Source of the DNA: Saccoglossus kowalevskii
Taxonomy: Eukaryota; Hemichordata; Enteropneusta; Harrimaniidae
NCBI RefSeq assembly: GCF_000003605.2
Contig: NW_003135346.1
Location: forward strand, 436,452-447,794
Length of the DNA stretch: 11,343 nt
Direction of reading: 5' to 3'
Shown one piece after another: positions 1 to 8,550 of the stretch (positions are counted from its first letter, which is position 1; each line of letters begins with the position of its first letter). The notes under the pieces were generated by a model. It did not search any database. It had not been told where the DNA came from and saw only the letters and a list, made by a program, of their open reading frames with translations. A program made the translations under genes and the position numbers.

Positions 1-1084
1 TGCAAATTATCTGTCTATTATGTCTTTGGCTGATTAATTAAAACATAGCTTTCAAAACAATGACATGTGCTTTTGTTTTTAATTAACAAAAATTGATTTT
101 TACACCATATAAAAACATCCAAATCACTTTTTTTCCTACTGAGTGTTTGCTCCTTGTAGTCAAGCATTGAAAAATACAAAAAAGTAGAATTTTGGGTTTC
201 AAAGCAAAAAAACCTACACAGCATCCTTAAAGTAAAGTTAAGTGGCCCAGAGTGAATACAACAGTGGAAAGTATGGTATGTTTGATTTTGTGATACATCA
301 CTACACCCTTCAGTGCAGGATTGCTTCAGAGCTCAAATATTTCAGAATTCAAACCACCTGATTTTATTATTTTACATTATGATCACAATAATCAGTCAGA
401 GGTGTATACTTATGATAAAAAGTGAGATTGCAACTTTAGAAATCTAATTTGAATACGCTGCCAAAAACGCTGTAATCAGATGCTTTATACATGTATAATC
501 AACCTCAACAATGTCTACAACCGAGAACAGAATGGTGTGTATCTTACATATGCTGTCTTTATGTTTTGTGATTAATCAGTTACCATGTCCCATTTCGGTG
601 ACATTGTTTTGCACACTTCATAATAGACTGTCAAAATTCCCTCTGGCCTGATGGTTTTTTTTTTCAACTAAAATGATTTAATCAAATGTCGCGATGCGGT
701 TAAAAAAAGCTGAAGGCCCTCGCTTGACATGCCTACGCAATTTCGCAAAAGCATTGCTGCATTCGATTAAAGTAGTTTAGTTGAAAAAAAACATTAGACC
801 AGACTGGTGGTAAGAATTACTATGTACGATGTCAACCACAGCCATGGTGCATGTACGAATATATTATATACGTTAAACGTTCAAATAGTCAGCACGTAAA
901 GAAACGATCACGTAGCAACCCTTAACATGCATTCATGTAAACTGTTCAGCATATACAAGAAACGGTCATGCAATTCTGTTCTTCATTGCAGATTGCTGAA
1001 TTTGGACTCCTTCAATTGACTTTGTCATGTGACTGATTTGACCTCATGGATTGTGACTGTAAACTGGCCAGTATATTGAATGCA
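1..1084 (-). other. Intron 5, left part: no gene seen
   Basis: AT-rich DNA with scattered T and A runs. Open frames here are short and of biased composition (the 68-codon minus frame at 18-224 has no recognisable content). No lysine/glutamate-rich exon that would continue giantin was found. Confidence 0.5.
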
Positions 1085-1365
1085 TGATGTCACATCCTGT
1101 GTTCAACACCTCAGCCAATCATTATCCTATCAATACACCTTAAAACAGGATGTGACATCAACTGCAAAGAATTGTGGATGTATATGATGTCACATCCTGT
1201 GTTCAACACCTCAACCAATCATTATCATATCAATACACCTTAAAACAGGATGTGACATCAACTGCAAAGAATTGTGGATGTATGTGATGTCACATCTTTT
1301 GCTAATTATATTTAATCATATCATTACATTTACCCATAATACACCATATACAGGATGTGACATCA
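1085..1365. repeat. Tandem foldback array, 100-bp period, three copies
   Basis: Each unit starts with TGATGTCACATCCTGT and carries its exact reverse complement ACAGGATGTGACATCA 44 nt later. Arms are 1085-1100/1145-1160 and 1185-1200/1245-1260. A third, diverged copy has arms 1285-1296/1350-1365; its left arm is cut to 12 bp of match and its interior is largely unrelated. Copies 1 and 2 are nearly identical over the full 100 bp, including the roughly 24-bp spacer (ACTGCAAAGAATTGTGGATG...). The array lies in intron 5. It could be a MITE-derived satellite; the arms contain a CRE-like TGACATCA and an ETS-like AGGATG. Confidence 0.9.
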
Positions 1366-1983
1366 TTTACAAGCTATCAAGCATGAACACGTCAGATCAA
1401 TGGTTTGTAGTTACAATGAAAATCTCGCAAAATTAGTTAGTACTGGTAGTTAGGTAATATCGGTTGATAGTCAGTACTGTTAGCTGGAATGGTTTATTTA
1501 AAAATGATCCATACAATGAAAAATAACAATCATCACTTTCCATTAGCGCATTATGACTGAATAGCATTACATCACAACTGAGATTATGGGTGCATCTAAA
1601 TAGTGCATTCTATCACCAGATGGAGATGATTTTCAGCTAACAAAAAAATTCTTCTTTTAAATTAATATCTGTTCTATCTTCTTAGCAAATTCATAATAAA
1701 TGTCTATATTTTGGATGCAGTAAACTGCAAAAGTTCCAATGTTACAAAAAACAAACGTTTTCCACAGTAATTGTGATAGAGGGCGGTATAACCTCAAATT
1801 TAAATATGGAATAGGAAAAAAATGAGTTTTTCAATGAAAGTAATGTCATCATTTTTATAGTATTCTAATTTTAGGCATCAAATTTATATTGTCAGTTTAT
1901 GAATTAGCCGCTGTAAACAAGAAAATTGTAGACAAATAAACATATATTTATCTGAAAAGTGGGTACATTATGGATGACCTTAC
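1366..1983 (-). other. Intron 5, right part: no gene seen
   Basis: AT-rich sequence between the foldback array and the exon 5 donor at 1983-1982. A hydrophobic open stretch of about 55 codons on minus (about 1657-1825) has no start codon or clear acceptor and is treated as chance. Confidence 0.5.
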
Positions 1984-2322
1984 CTCGCTCGTTGTAAGAC
2001 CGCCACTCCGCATCGCTTCAATAACAGCTTCTCGCTTTTCAATCACTTTATCTTTCTCTCCAAGTTCCCCAATCAGAAGCCGCTCTTTCTCCTCCAGTTC
2101 TTTTATCACCATCATCTGCTCTTCAAACTTCTTCTCCATCTCCTCCGCATGACCATTGTTACTTTTCAATCGTCCCAACTCTTTTTCAATTTTTTTTATG
2201 TGCTGATCTTTTTTTTTCAACATCTGCTCTTTGTCATCTAGTTTTTTCTTCATCACAAGTAGTTTCCCTCTGTTTGCCGATTCTTCTTTTGTGTCTCCTT
2301 CAGCCCCACTAGCACCGTTGCC
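1984..2322 (-). CDS. GOLGB1: Exon 5: residues 118-230, Lys/Glu coiled coil
   Basis: The acceptor is tcatttccag before 2322 and the donor is GAG|gtaagg at 1984/1983. The exon is 339 nt, 113 codons, phase 0 at both ends. The first 22 residues are a Gly/Ser/acidic linker (GNGASGAEGDTKEES...). The remainder is a strongly charged coiled coil with KKKLDDKEQMLKKKD, then EEKERLLIGELGEKDKVIE, ending GGLTTSE. The frame runs on past the donor for eleven codons to a stop at 1948, which is intron read-through and not the real C-terminus. No convincing exon 6 lies between 1983 and 1, so intron 5 exceeds 1.9 kb. Confidence 0.75.
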
Positions 2323-4429
2323 CTGGAAATGAAAGATGATGATCTTTCAAATTTACTGTCGAGTCAGTGATTTTAGGAAAGAACTGATTTTCTTTTTTAA
2401 ATGCAAATACAACTTTTGTCACCATTAACATAATTTATTTTAAATTGTTCTTAATAATTTTGACCTGTGGGAATAGTAAACTTATGTCTATTTGGTCCAA
2501 AAAGTTACTTCTTTAGGCAGCAAAGACAACATTTGTCAATTTTCACAAAATACATCTGCATATTTTGATCACAATATGTCACAATGAAAAATACATCTAT
2601 TTTGTTGCCCCAACATTTTTATGGGAATGGACTTTTTACTTTGGGCCAATGGAGTAACTGATCCTAGGAAATCAGTGACTTTTACTGGAATCATAGAAAT
2701 TCATATTAACTTCCACTGGCATCCTAGGGAGTCATGTTGACTTTCACTGGGATCCTAAGGAGTCAAAGTGACAACATTTCATTCTCATGAATGCCTGTTA
2801 AGTTTTAAGTTATAGCGCCATCAATTGGTTTCCATGCAAGAATGAAGGGCAGATTTCTAGCTTGCTCAATTTATTCGCTGGATTCCCTGTTTATACAACA
2901 AAATCACCTCCCTACAAAGACGAAATTGGAATGTTACACCAGAATGCACAAGTTTTAAAGTAGACCTCGAAATTTTTTTATTGTAAAATCATGGAAATTA
3001 ACAGAGGCAAAAAAAACTAAAACGTTTTACAGTAAATCGCCACCCAAATTGACAAAGATGCAGTAGTTACTGACCCCGTCAGGTTTATCTTTCTTTAGTT
3101 CTTCCAACTGAGAGGTCAGAGACGAAATCTTGGCTTTCGCTTGTAACTTGAACTTGGACAATTTTCCATTGTGTTCCTAAAATGAAGAATACAAAATAAA
3201 AGTAAATCAAATACTGGGATCCAAATTCCTCATCACAAACACACTTCCGTGAATTTCCAACTAGAGTGTAATTGCAAAAACTGCAGCGGTGAACAATCTA
3301 TTTAGGTTCTCTACATAGAAATGGAATCTTGTTTACTTTCGGAAAACCTAAAATTTTTCCAGTGTGCCCTTAACCTCTCCACCACCAGTTCCCTCTTTTC
3401 ATCACAAATTCACAAAATAGTATATAATCTGCACTTTCCTTCAGAAGAATGGGACAAAAAAACGAAAATTGACTCAAATTTTGTCTGTTGGTTCTTGTTA
3501 GCTCTTGGCACCTTCTTACAATGGGTTACGCTAATCTCAAGCATTCGGTAATATTCGGAGCATGTTAGGTAGTAATAGACGAAATGCGCATACACAAGAT
3601 TGAAAATGATGTCTAGTTGGAATGTTGTTTTTAATGAAAAATTGGCAGATACAACATCGATTGAAGAAGAACTAATGAACTATCTTGTTCTTGTTACAAT
3701 TGCTATTAATGAAAATCTGTGAAATCAAATGATCTGTTGAATTTCCGGTTGTGAAATGCGTATTTTGACCTTTCACACCTAAACTATCATCAACATTAAA
3801 GATGAGCTAGACAATGTCCTTATCAGGATTAACTTGGGTTGAAACAAAAGGAAATAAGCCAATTTAAGAGGCTTAAGTGGCCAATTTAAGAGGCATCGTG
3901 GCTCCTTCCGTTAGTACCTTCCATGTACATATTAACAACAGTACCTGTATTTGTTTTTCTTTTTCACTGAGTTCTTTGTCTTTTTCACGTATCATATCTT
4001 TGAGTTGAGCCAGCAATTGTTCTTGTGGATGCAACTCATCGTTGGTTTCAGATGTCGATATAAAACTAGCGTCATCCATCGTGATGTCTTCCTCAGTCTA
4101 TAAATAAACCAAAGTTATTACAATAAAACTAAAATAGGTATTGAAGCATGTGTACAAAGCCAACTCCTACATAGTGTCCAAGTCTAGGAGATTACAACAA
4201 ATAAACTGCGAAAAATTGGAATAATGTGTTAGACGCAAGTTTCAAACTAAAGCGCACAATGATGATAAGCAAAACCAATTTTTGTTGCTAGTGGGAGAAA
4301 TGAATGGTGGGAGACAGAGCAAGTGATACTCACCGTCTCAGGTAAACCTTGTTCCATCTGATCGGTGCCTTGATCCACAACAACAGCACCTTGAACCGTC
4401 TGTGCCAAGTTAGACAGCCTGTTCCACAT
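1984..4429 (-). CDS. GOLGB1: Giantin-like golgin, N-terminal 230 residues (partial, 4 coding exons)
   Basis: Giantin is a very long coiled-coil tether of the Golgi rim, anchored at its C-terminus, that captures vesicles and helps organise cisternae. Here join(4429-4334, 4097-3945, 3176-3075, 2322-1984) gives 230 residues in one uninterrupted frame. Residues 1-18 form a short amphipathic start (MWNRLSNLAQ). Residues about 19-55 are an acidic, Ser/Thr-rich linker. From about 58 onward the chain is Lys/Glu/Gln-rich with heptad spacing, typical of a long coiled coil. The segments LKDMIREKD (exon 3) and KFKLQAKAKI (exon 4) resemble the first coiled coil of vertebrate giantin as I recall it (LKDIIRQKD, then KLKLHAKAKL at similar spacing), and both proteins open with a similar RLS-LA segment. 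The C-terminal membrane anchor and most of the protein lie outside the window. All junctions are phase 0. Another golgin with a similar N-terminus is the main alternative. Confidence 0.75.
2323..3074 (-). other. Intron 4 (752 bp)
   Basis: Bounded by GTCAGT on the exon 4 side and tttccag on the exon 5 side. Apart from the 31-bp minisatellite I see nothing in it. Confidence 0.7.
2676..2768 (+). repeat. 31-bp minisatellite, three full copies
   Basis: Units 2676-2706, 2707-2737 and 2738-2768 share the pattern TGACTTTCACTGGGATCCTA followed by GGAGTCA. A fourth degenerate unit lies to the left (AACTGATCCTAGGAAATCAG, 2656-2675) and a truncated start follows at 2769. It lies within intron 4 (2323-3074). 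No role is seen. Confidence 0.85.
3075..3176 (-). CDS. GOLGB1: Exon 4: residues 84-117, basic helix
   Basis: The acceptor is cttcattttag before 3176 and the donor is GGG|gtcagt at 3075/3074. The exon is 102 nt, 34 codons, phase 0 at both ends. It encodes EHNGKLSKFKLQAKAKISSL followed by TSQLEELKKDKPDG. The KFKLQAKAKI run is a lysine-rich helix resembling a conserved patch near the giantin N-terminus. The frame stays open only across the predicted exon, and the exon is too short to show up as a standalone ORF. The donor is acceptable but not ideal (GTCAGT). Confidence 0.72.
3177..3944 (-). other. Intron 3 (768 bp)
   Basis: Bounded by GTACTG after exon 3 and cattttag before exon 4. It contains the GCCAATTTAAGAGGC duplication. 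Overlapping open frames on both strands at 3321-3595 are low-information and not supported as exons. Confidence 0.7.
3858..3894 (+). repeat. Short direct duplication GCCAATTTAAGAGGC
   Basis: The 15-mer occurs at 3858-3872 and again at 3880-3894, a 22-bp period, about 50 bp past the exon 3 donor on the gene strand. It may be a small tandem duplication. Confidence 0.7.
3945..4097 (-). CDS. GOLGB1: Exon 3: residues 33-83, acidic linker into coiled coil
   Basis: The acceptor is ttatttatag before 4097 and the donor is CAG|gtactg at 3945/3944. The exon is 153 nt, 51 codons, phase 0 at both ends. It begins TEEDITMDDASF, an acidic Ser/Thr-rich stretch, and turns at about residue 56 into helical LLAQLKDMIREKDKELSEKE with leucine/isoleucine spacing of a coiled coil. 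The LKDMIREKD element is one of the two best matches to giantin. There is an internal ATG (MDD) at 4079, but the TEEDIT codons before it connect in frame to exon 2, so it is not the start. Intron 2 (4098-4333, 236 bp) separates it from exon 2. Confidence 0.75.
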
Positions 4430-4437
4430 GCCTTCGG
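4334..4437 (-). CDS. GOLGB1: Exon 2: end of 5'UTR and start codon, residues 1-32
   Basis: The acceptor reads ctgtttcag ahead of 4437 and the donor is ACG|gtgagt at 4334/4333. The ATG is at 4429-4427 in the context GGCATGT, with a favourable G at -3. The coding part is 96 nt, exactly 32 codons, ending in phase 0. If exon 1 joins here, the frame reads TAA GCC GAA GGC ATG, so a stop built at the junction blocks any N-terminal extension. An ATG further upstream on the same open frame (4468) would require retaining intron sequence and is not preferred. The encoded WNRLSNLAQTVQGAVVV is amphipathic and could contact membrane; that role is inference. Confidence 0.75.
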
Positions 4438-4612
4438 CTGAAACAGATACAAGATTATGCATGAACAAGACTGATTTAAAGATGGATGTCAGCTTGATAT
4501 TAAGTTTTTAAAGTCACTAGTCTGAAATACATGTTGCTTATATATTTACTATAGTCTGATTAAGAAATCCACGTCACGATCAAGTTGTCCAAATGACTTA
4601 GTGCCTCACCCC

Positions 4613-4631
4613 TTTCAGGAATTTCCTGAAA
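4613..4631. repeat. 19-bp near-perfect palindrome
   Basis: TTTCAGGAATTTCCTGAAA is a 9-1-9 palindrome in intron 1, about 180 bp upstream of exon 2. It contains two TTCNNGAA blocks, as in heat-shock elements, but the central spacing is one base short of the ideal alternating array. Confidence 0.6.
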
Positions 4632-4823
4632 CTTAGCTAAATGGCGTGGTGGTCTGAATAAAAAACTTTGGATAACCAAACAAATTTCTAAATTATAAAC
4701 CCTCAATACATTTTTCCCATAAATCACATCCTCTCGTGCTTCTTGACACAAAGATCATTCAAACCATCAATATCTTTTCGATCAGTAGACATTCATCAAT
4801 AAAGATCATGTTTTTGCAAGAGT

Positions 4824-4907
4824 TTACTGTATTCTAGATGACATACTGCCACACAACATAACACATTTGTTGCTTTGAATGTCATTGTTTTTATCCACAT
4901 CCGCCAT
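4824..4907 (-). CDS. Small ORF starting in a YY1-like motif (27 codons), in intron 1
   Basis: The minus strand reads CAAAATGGCGGATGTGG, a strong YY1-type match with an excellent start context (A at -3, G at +4). The ORF runs MADVDKNNDIQSNKCVMLCG and seven more residues to TAA at 4824. It lies about 400 bp upstream of exon 2 on the same strand, so it might be an alternative first exon or an independent short transcript. I see no good splice donor inside it, and the surrounding DNA is AT-rich rather than CpG-rich. Coding status is uncertain. Confidence 0.25.
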   Translation of the reverse strand: MADVDKNNDIQSNKCVMLCGSMSSRIQ

Positions 4908-5639
4908 TTTGATGTCACACAGAAAACTAACAAGAATTTGTAACGCTTTTAAAAATTCTAAAATTAGTAAACTGATGTTATTTTTTTATTATTTGTTTCT
5001 GATTTCAATATTAACTATCACAGCAAGTCATGATAAAAACAAGAAATATGATGGACAGTATTGGTTCTACGGCTTTTGTCAAAGTGAAACCAATAAAACT
5101 TGAGTCAGCTTGTTGACTGCTGGGGAAGTCAGTCTTCAAGAAAAAATAAAATTGTATATGACTATATAAGTGCCTTGTTATGGCTCTTGATTTCTTTTGT
5201 TTTTACACCTAATTTGTTTTATAAAATGTGAATTTCATTTTACCAAATTACAACAGATGTTTTTCATGATCACTATATTAAAATCCTTTTTCCCCCATTG
5301 CTAACTTTTAAGTAGCTCATGATTTGCCCGACCTACTTAGGACTCCCATTATGTAGAAATCAGTAGATGAATGGTTATAATACACAATTTTCTGTTGTAT
5401 CAATGACAGTGAAATTAACACAACTAGTTGGGTCACTGCAAGTTTATTACATCACTGGCATGTCGTATCAGCTGGGATGCCGCACTGATGATGGAAATAA
5501 AAGCACCGGGAAGTGGATAAGTACATTTGAAACTAAAGAAAAAATGCTTTTGAATATTCCAGATTAATTCACTTTAATACTATCTCACATTAGGAATAAT
5601 CATAATTGTGCACAGATACTTCAAATGGTTCACCATATT

Positions 5640-6007
5640 GGGTACGTACCGCAATACAATAGGCAATAACACTGCTATTGTCATCCTATTTGTAGTTTTC
5701 CCCATTATAAATGCAAATAAGATGCGATTGGGACGTTTAAGCTATTGATCAAACAAAACATGCCTTGTATGTACATGTGCATATTGTGTCTCAAACAGAT
5801 GTTGCAATCTACTGGGATGTCAACAGTTTTATTGTCACTATTTAAAATGTGTTTTAATGTTATATTTTTTTCGGATGGAATATTTCTATTTTATGTCTAT
5901 TTACGCAAGGATTTTTTTAAGCTTATGTTGAATCACCATCCCGTTGAGGGACGGTGGTTGAATACACAAAGATTCCACATGAAGGTTCTGTGATGCGGTA
6001 CGTACCC
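5640..6007. mobile_element. Possible MITE: 14-bp terminal inverted repeats
   Basis: GGGTACGTACCGCA at 5640-5653 is exactly inverted at 5994-6007 (TGCGGTACGTACCC), bounding 368 bp of non-coding, AT-rich DNA. Part of the match is automatic, because GGTACGTACC is itself a palindrome, but the outer G and the inner GCA also agree. An inner hairpin (ACAATAG...CTATTGT) lies near the left end. No clear target-site duplication is visible, so this may be coincidence or a decayed element. Confidence 0.4.
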
Positions 6008-6909
6008 TGCCAGAAATTGAGTATAAAATAAAATAATAAAATACAACGCTCATGAAATTACGCAATATGCGAAATTGCGAAATAAAATATGCATGAAATT
6101 TGAATATTTCACAGTAATTTGTAGAAGCGCAATGACTATCATCGATGTAGGCGTACGTTCAGCGTAGTTCCATTTCACTGATGTAGTGAAAACATACAGT
6201 TCGTGTACATACATGTATAACAGGTTCAGAAGGTTTTTAAGGTCTTTTGAGAACGGGAAACCAGATAAATTGTAAACAATTGCATTTTTTTTTTTATTTA
6301 TGGGTCGTGTTGACATAAAAGGTCAAGGGATAACATGCAGACACTTTCGTAGATCAACAGCTGTTCTTTTTTTTTTTATTAATATTGATACTAAAGTGTA
6401 GACCAGAAGCTTGTTACTATGTAAATAAATATAAAAAAAAACATTGCAGAGAAAACAAATATTTTGATAAAAAAAATTATTATAAAATTATTAATTATTT
6501 CCTAATACTGCACACATCCTTAAAATATCAATGAAAGAAAAATGTTTGAAATTCAATGTCAGGGTATATTTGCAACCTTGACATTCAGTTCAGCTTGCAT
6601 ATATATTTGTAGGTCAAAGCTATACCCCGATATCAATAACAAAACAGTGTACCCCATAAGTTTCTCATAATTATGTAATAAACATCTATGATTACAGCAT
6701 ATGTATGGTGACGCAATAAAGTTATTCAGCATTATTAATTATTTAATCTATTTATGCAAGTGTAATCCTCAGAGTGGCTAAGTCAACATTTGACATACAT
6801 AATAAAAATTAACGTCGCTATGCTGTAAAAATGTACTGTAGATTTAGATTTTTTTTTAATTTAATAAATTACTGTAAAATCTTCATTAAAATGGTACAAT
6901 GCAACAGGG
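6008..6909 (-). other. Intron 1, AT-rich segment: no gene seen
   Basis: Very AT-rich, with T runs at about 6287 and 6368 and several A-rich stretches. A short imperfect hairpin (AATGTCAGGG...CCTTGACATT, about 6555-6586) is the only structure noted. Confidence 0.45.
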
Positions 6910-6995
6910 GGGATGCAGCTTCTATCAGAGCATCAACACATATGAGAAATGATGAAATTTAAAAAAAAAATGGGTGCAGCTTCTACCGGGTATTA

Positions 6996-7103
6996 GGGAT
7001 GCGGCTTCTAAGAGGGATGCGGCTTCTATTGGGGATGCAGCTTCTATCGGGGATGCGGCTTCTATCGGGGATGCGGCTTCTATCGGGGATGCGGCTTCTG
7101 ATA
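6996..7103 (+). repeat. 18-bp minisatellite, six units
   Basis: GGGATGC starts occur at 6996, 7014, 7032, 7050, 7068 and 7086, an exact 18-bp period with consensus GGGGATGCGGCTTCTATC. Outlying copies occur at 6910 and, in altered form, at 6972. Because 18 is a multiple of three, both strands show repeat peptides (GDAASI on plus, EAASPI on minus). These are by-products and not evidence of a gene. The array is in intron 1 and GC-rich relative to its surroundings. Confidence 0.9.
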
Positions 7104-8305
7104 CAGATTTTATGGTTATACATGTAACATTCACATTAGTAAGTATGGAAAACATTTTCTTTTTCTTCTTTTTTCTGTCAATTGTAAGATTTACAAATTT
7201 TTCCTTAAATCTGCCCATCTAAAATTCCATTTCTGAATTTTCAACTAGTAGGTAATTATCTTGTTTCCAAGTAAAACCCCTCCACAGACATGTGTATGAA
7301 TAATTCCATGAAGTCAAAAATTTTGGTTGTGTTAACATTGTCTTCTGGAAGCCTCCACAGACATACCAAAATCAATAGGAAGAAAGATTGTTAATAGGGA
7401 AAATGTTAAATATTTTTAAGAGATTCCTATGTACTTCTAGAGTGTAAAAATATATCGAAAAACAATTACTTTGGTAAGTGAGTCAACAATGTCATTATTA
7501 GACTGCAAAGTGACAGCCATAGAAAAATAATATTCGTCTCAGGCTGATGTTAAAAAAAATGGTTTGGTGAGCCTTCATTTTTGAATTTTTTTTAAATTTT
7601 AAAAGAAACCAGAAAAATATGTCAGTAACAGCTTTTGAACTGATGCACGCACTGACCATTCTCGTCGCTGCCAGTAAGTAATATGAAAAGTATTGCCTGT
7701 TTGTATTTTTCCGATGGAAAGCGACTAAAACTAAAATATTCTAGACATAAATAACGATGGAAACACTACCATAGTTGTCCAAATGTTAACCCCCACAGAG
7801 AAAACGGCAAATTAATGAAATAATTAAGAAGGCTTATAAACGGATATGAGTCAAAACGATAATTTAAATTTATTCATTAAAAAAAATTGTTAAGACCACT
7901 AGAATTTACTCGTACTAGACTAACCATGGACCAAAAACAGTCACTAAGAATGTATATCAAGATCCCAATACAGCCTCAAATGGTTGAAAACAAATTTATC
8001 CTATTTTTATTTACAAAGCTTAGTGAGATAATGTTTTTACAATCAGAACAAGTACAAGTATATGGCATAATTAGAGGTCATTTTTAACCAAAATTTCTAT
8101 AAATTTTCTGTTGCAGCAACATTTTTCTAAGTAGAAATTTGCATAAGAAAGTAAAAGTGCATTGTCTGAATGTTGTTTAATATAAACAAATGTACCGTAA
8201 ACATATTGAAATAGCTACATGCCATTTTAGCAAATTTGACTCTATGCATGAAATAACTGAATCTTCATTTACCTAAAGTGTCAACAATCTCATTGTGAGA
8301 ATATG
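7104..8305 (-). other. Intron 1 between minisatellite and foldback: no gene seen
   Basis: AT-rich with no recognisable coding content. It contains the CCTCCACAGACAT direct repeat. The 66-codon plus frame at 7887-8087 has no motif I recognise. Confidence 0.45.
7279..7364 (+). repeat. Direct repeat CCTCCACAGACAT
   Basis: The 13-mer occurs at 7279-7291 and 7352-7364, 73 bp apart, with no extended flanking similarity. This may be a remnant of a longer repeat. Confidence 0.5.
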
Positions 8306-8550
8306 AGGTTATTACGAGGATACCTTAAGTATGCGCAGCGGAGGTCTATGCGACGACGTACTGTCTGAGTGCATACTTTGACGTGTCCTCGTAATAACCT
8401 TTTTATAATATTATACATCTTTTTCTTCCAAGGATACATCATGGGAATGTCGAAATCCAAATAGCTTAGAACAGAATCAACAAACTTCTTTGTGTGAAGT
8501 CCGGTCAAACCCTGGTGGCAGCCATGTTTGTTTTTATTATTAGAGGACAC
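8290..8550 (-). pseudogene. Unidentified minus-strand open frame, possible relic
   Basis: An 86-codon frame opens with low-complexity residues, then HGCHQGLTGLHTKKFVDSVL and YLDFDIPMMYPWKKKMY, and runs into the foldback element at 8306-8400. In another frame the same DNA begins AAACATGGCTGCCACC, encoding MAATRV then TGA, so a one-base shift would join MAATR to GLTGL. A distant resemblance to the NDUFA5 N-terminus (TTGLTGL, then a TK...L..IP helix) came to mind, but it is too weak to name. It may be chance in AT-rich DNA. Confidence 0.2.
8306..8400. repeat. 95-bp foldback element with about 29-bp arms
   Basis: The left arm 8306-8334 and right arm 8371-8400 are inverted copies. The outer 15 bp (AGGTTATTACGAGGA / TCCTCGTAATAACCT) are perfect, followed by mismatches and then an inner AGTATGC/GCATACT match. 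The loop of about 36 nt is CpG-rich, unlike its surroundings. It resembles a solo foldback or MITE. Transcribed RNA could form a long hairpin. Confidence 0.8.

Larger units (their letters stand above)
4438..5639 (-). other. Intron 1, segment nearest exon 2
   Basis: AT-rich. It holds the 4613-4631 palindrome and the YY1-like small ORF at 4824-4907. The plus-strand open frames at 4879-5103 and 5367-5567 carry no recognisable motifs and are taken as chance. Confidence 0.45.

Noticed and set aside
1657-1825. Minus-strand hydrophobic open stretch (LLWKTFVFCNIGTFAVYC...) ending in TAA, resembling a membrane segment.
   Set aside because: No ATG, no convincing splice acceptor, and a Phe/Ile/Tyr/Lys bias expected of AT-rich random DNA; giantin's membrane anchor would be thousands of codons downstream.
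1970-2152. Plus-strand 60-codon Ser/Phe/Ile-rich open frame.
   Set aside because: It is the antisense shadow of the Lys/Glu coiled-coil exon 5.
3321-3595. Overlapping open frames on both strands in intron 3.
   Set aside because: No motifs, both strands open equally, and exons 3 and 4 already join in frame without this sequence.
4879-5103. 74-codon plus-strand ORF with a hydrophobic stretch (LMLFFYYLFLISILTI).
   Set aside because: The hydrophobic run comes from a T-rich tract; no homologous pattern or promoter context is seen, and the opposite strand carries the YY1-like motif.
5745-5993. 82-codon plus-strand ORF (Cys/Met/Phe-rich).
   Set aside because: Low-information AT-rich composition, no recognisable domain, and it lies inside the suspected MITE.
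6974-7222. Plus and minus open frames with six-residue repeats (GDAASI / EAASPI), as if a repetitive protein.
   Set aside because: They arise from an 18-bp minisatellite whose period is divisible by three; both strands are open and flanks lack coding character.
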